The notes beneath the pieces were generated by a model that saw only the letters and a list, made by a program, of their open reading frames with translations, did not search any database and was not told the DNA's origin. Shown here piece by piece: positions 61,701-64,000 of a stretch of 64,000 bases of DNA. The stretch is taken from the NCBI RefSeq assembly GCF_011397635.1, contig NC_064769.1:13781207-13845206 (forward strand). The letters are read 5' to 3'. The position numbers and the translations under genes were made by a program. Source of the DNA: Epinephelus fuscoguttatus (Eukaryota; Chordata; Actinopteri; Perciformes; Serranidae). Numbering within the stretch: the stretch's first letter is position 1; the number at the start of each line of letters is the position of its first letter.

Positions 61701-63142
61701 GTAGTAAAATGATAAAACGCTGTAATGTGCTGCATTATTAAGGCTTCAACCCAACTTAAAATCACATTTAGTTTCTGTAAGAGAAAAGGATAATATTTTT
61801 TTGCCTCTTGACCACAAAGATCACTGTCCTCTCTGTCATATCTTTGATTGGTTAAATCAATAATATGTAATATTTTTATGCAAAAAAAAAAAACATGCAG
61901 AGAAGACGGTGCGGCTGTTTTCAGCTTTGAGTAGTGTCTGAACTCTTCCTCTGCGGCTACATATGGCGCCAACAGCCTCTACAAATAAGATGGGGCAGCC
62001 TGTTATTATAGGTGCTCGTAGATCACCTGCAGCCAGGGACAGAGTTTGTAAAGATTTCAAATGACCCAATCTTTCTGAAAATGGAATAATTTCAGGGAAA
62101 GAAAACATCAATGAGGGCTTAATGCTTGACTGTTTTATGCTCAAAAAAGGACTGTTGCTGTCAGCAGTGTGATGCGGTGTATTTGTTTGGGGACTAAACA
62201 AAACTAAGGCCTTTATTCCAAAACCAGGCTCAGTGTGTTTATGTTAAAAAGAGAGTTATCTTTCCTCTGTTAACATCACTAAGTGTTTGCTGCTTCTTAT
62301 TGCAGACAAACAAAGGGGATGAGCTTTCCAATCGAATCCAGAGGATGCTGGGCAGTTATGAAGATGTGAATAATCCGTATCCCTTTGCCGTGGAGCCTTC
62401 ACCCATTCCTTCTTATGTAACCTTTTCACAGTCAGATCAGGGACAGCCAAACACAGATAAACCAACCAAACCTTCATTCCAAAACCAGGTCCATTACATG
62501 CCCACTGAAAATCAGAAAGCTCCCTCTGTTAACGGTTACTCCTCTCAGCCCACGAGGACGTCCACTGCCACTTCTTCTCCTAACCACCGTGGACATTCAG
62601 CAACTTTCTCAAATGCGTCTTTGAACCACAGTCAGCTCAGCCACTCAGCAAAGAAGAGTGAAGCCCACTCAGATCTCAGGGAGCGTGTCAGCCTTCCCCA
62701 GGAAATGTCTTCTCAGTCTTCTGATATTAAGCCACCACCCTTCCCACATTCCAGTGACCATGATAATACTGACATGGACACTAAGGACACCTTTGATAGA
62801 CGTCAGCATCAAGGGTCCACGGATCATCCCTCAGAGTCTGCCAGCATTACGGATGTTTCCACACTTAACCTTAAACAGTCCCCCAAAGATGCATCTCTGC
62901 CTCACACTAACAAGGGCAACACACTACCTTCCCAAACCTTCCCTTCTCTCCTGTCGTCAAAGCAGCCCAGTGTAGTCATGACCCAGAAGCCAACAGCGTA
63001 TGTGCGGCCCATGGATGGTCAGGACCAGGTGGTCAGCGAGTCACCTGAGCTGAAGCCTTCACCAGAGCCATATGCATCTCTACCAGAGTTAATCAACAAA
63101 TCTGAGCTGGGAAAAACGAAGATACTGCCACAATTTTTGGAG
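58599..63142 (+). CDS. aff1: aff1, AF4/FMR2 family member (3'-partial)
   Basis: Intrinsically disordered nuclear scaffold of the super elongation complex that recruits P-TEFb to RNA polymerase II. Exons 58599-58615 (MASQP + 2 nt), 61244-61355 and 62306-63142 join in phase; 322 residues are visible and the gene continues past the window after GTGAGT at 63143. The N-terminal homology domain is clear: RNRLRLRAWEQRNQE, NVPLFGEPYKT and KGDELSNRIQRMLGSYEDV closely follow AFF-family N-termini (NxxPLFGEPYK, KGDELSxRIQxMLG). The large third exon is Ser/Pro/Thr-rich, as in mammalian AFF1. Synteny with scarb2-nup54-ppef2 (human 4q21) favours aff1 over aff2, aff3 or aff4. The start was chosen because the 17-nt exon lies in the CpG region with a good context (GCACCATGG). 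Confidence 0.9.
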
Positions 63143-64000
63143 GTGAGTATACTTGTTAAGATCTCATAATTGTGTTATGATATTATCTAATATGTAATGT
63201 GGTGGTTATCATAGCTTAGCATAAAAATGGAAACAGCAGGAAGCAGCTAGCCTGGCTAGAAATAGCGCTTATACCTCTCTTAAACTTGCTACTTATTGTT
63301 TGTACACTTTGATTTTTGTACAACTCAGTAGTAGTGAGCTGTAGAGGTGCTGGAAGGCAGTTTTCATTACCTCTTAAACTAGGGTTGCAACCATATACTG
63401 GTTTTAAGGTGTACCGTGATATAAAAGTTGACGGTTATTGTACCGTGTACATTTGCTAATCTATAATACTGAAAAAAAATGCAACTGGATGTTGAATCTC
63501 CCCTTTGTCTTAGTTATTTTCACATGGGAGTTCTTTCACACACACTTCTATTAACAAAATGGTGTCAAGTTTTAATTATAGTTATAATACTGATAATTCA
63601 TGATACTGTGAAACCGCTGTATTTTCTAGGACGGACTGTGAAAATCTCATACCATTCATCTCATCCAGACAGAGCCAGGCTAGCCGTATCCCCGTGTCCA
63701 GTCTTTATGCTAAACTCTAAACTATGGGCTATCGGCTGTAGCTTGGTGTTCAGCATTCAGTGGTATTTATCCTATCCAGCTCTCTTTATTACTGGATTAT
63801 TTGTAATATTCATTACTACAAATGTGGGTTTGATTTTTAATTACATTTTGGTGAATAACCTGGAAGTTCCAGTTTTACTTCTGGTCTCTATAAACTTTAG
63901 CAATGCATTTGTTTAATGCAACACTAGAACAATGTTATATATAAATGTAGGATCGGAAGTACAGTATGGTGTAGATAGTTTCGTGTAGAGGTATATGATT
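63143..64000 (+). other. aff1: aff1 intron 3 (partial)
   Basis: Non-coding. It includes a possible MITE fragment near 63380-63640 (AGGGTTGCAACCATATACTG; GATATAAAAGTTGACGG). No further exon seen before the window ends. Confidence 0.6.

Noticed and set aside
63479-63916. 145-codon ORF near the right edge
   Set aside because: It lies in aff1 intron 3, in repeat-like AT-rich sequence, without splice phase to aff1.

Overview
This is a eukaryotic nuclear window from a ray-finned (teleost, probably percomorph) fish. Genes are split into short exons by GT-AG introns and are separated by AT-rich DNA with microsatellites, MITEs, tRNA-derived SINEs and LINE remnants. The teleost-restricted gene gsdf lies beside orthologues of the tetrapod block SCARB2 / NUP54 / PPEF2 / AFF1 (human 4q21). 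The species cannot be named from the sequence.

Layout, left to right. (1) 1-19056: scarb2 (LIMP-2, lysosomal membrane receptor), + strand, without its first exon, which lies outside the window. Its cytoplasmic tail differs from the mammalian one, and one intron appears to use a GC donor. (2) 20752-30344: nup54 (central-channel nucleoporin), + strand, complete, 15 exons, with an enlarged FG domain built from exons that all begin and end in the same phase. (3) 39692-32438: ppef2 (EF-hand protein phosphatase), - strand, about 18 exons, tail to tail with nup54. (4) 39693-47662: repeat-rich divergent intergenic region holding a duplicated block and a possible unrecognised two-exon ORF. (5) 47663-51381: gsdf (gonadal soma-derived factor, TGF-beta family, involved in male sex differentiation), + strand, complete, 5 exons. 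A young L1-type insertion sits in intron 1 and a young SINE in intron 4. Its proximal promoter has a DMRT/SOX-like site next to a perfect NR5A1 (SF-1) site. (6) 53419-54159: a two-exon gene for a small secreted cysteine-containing protein that I do not recognise. (7) 58599 to beyond 64000: 5' part of aff1 (AF4/FMR2 family, super elongation complex scaffold), + strand.

The genes share no pathway; they are a conserved syntenic block. The most interesting part is the gsdf neighbourhood, because gsdf has been recruited as a master or candidate sex-determining gene in several fishes, and here it carries recent insertions, a composite gonadal promoter, an upstream duplication and an uncharacterised secreted neighbour. 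All gene models were built by eye from splice sites, reading phase and remembered family sequences; no alignment was run.
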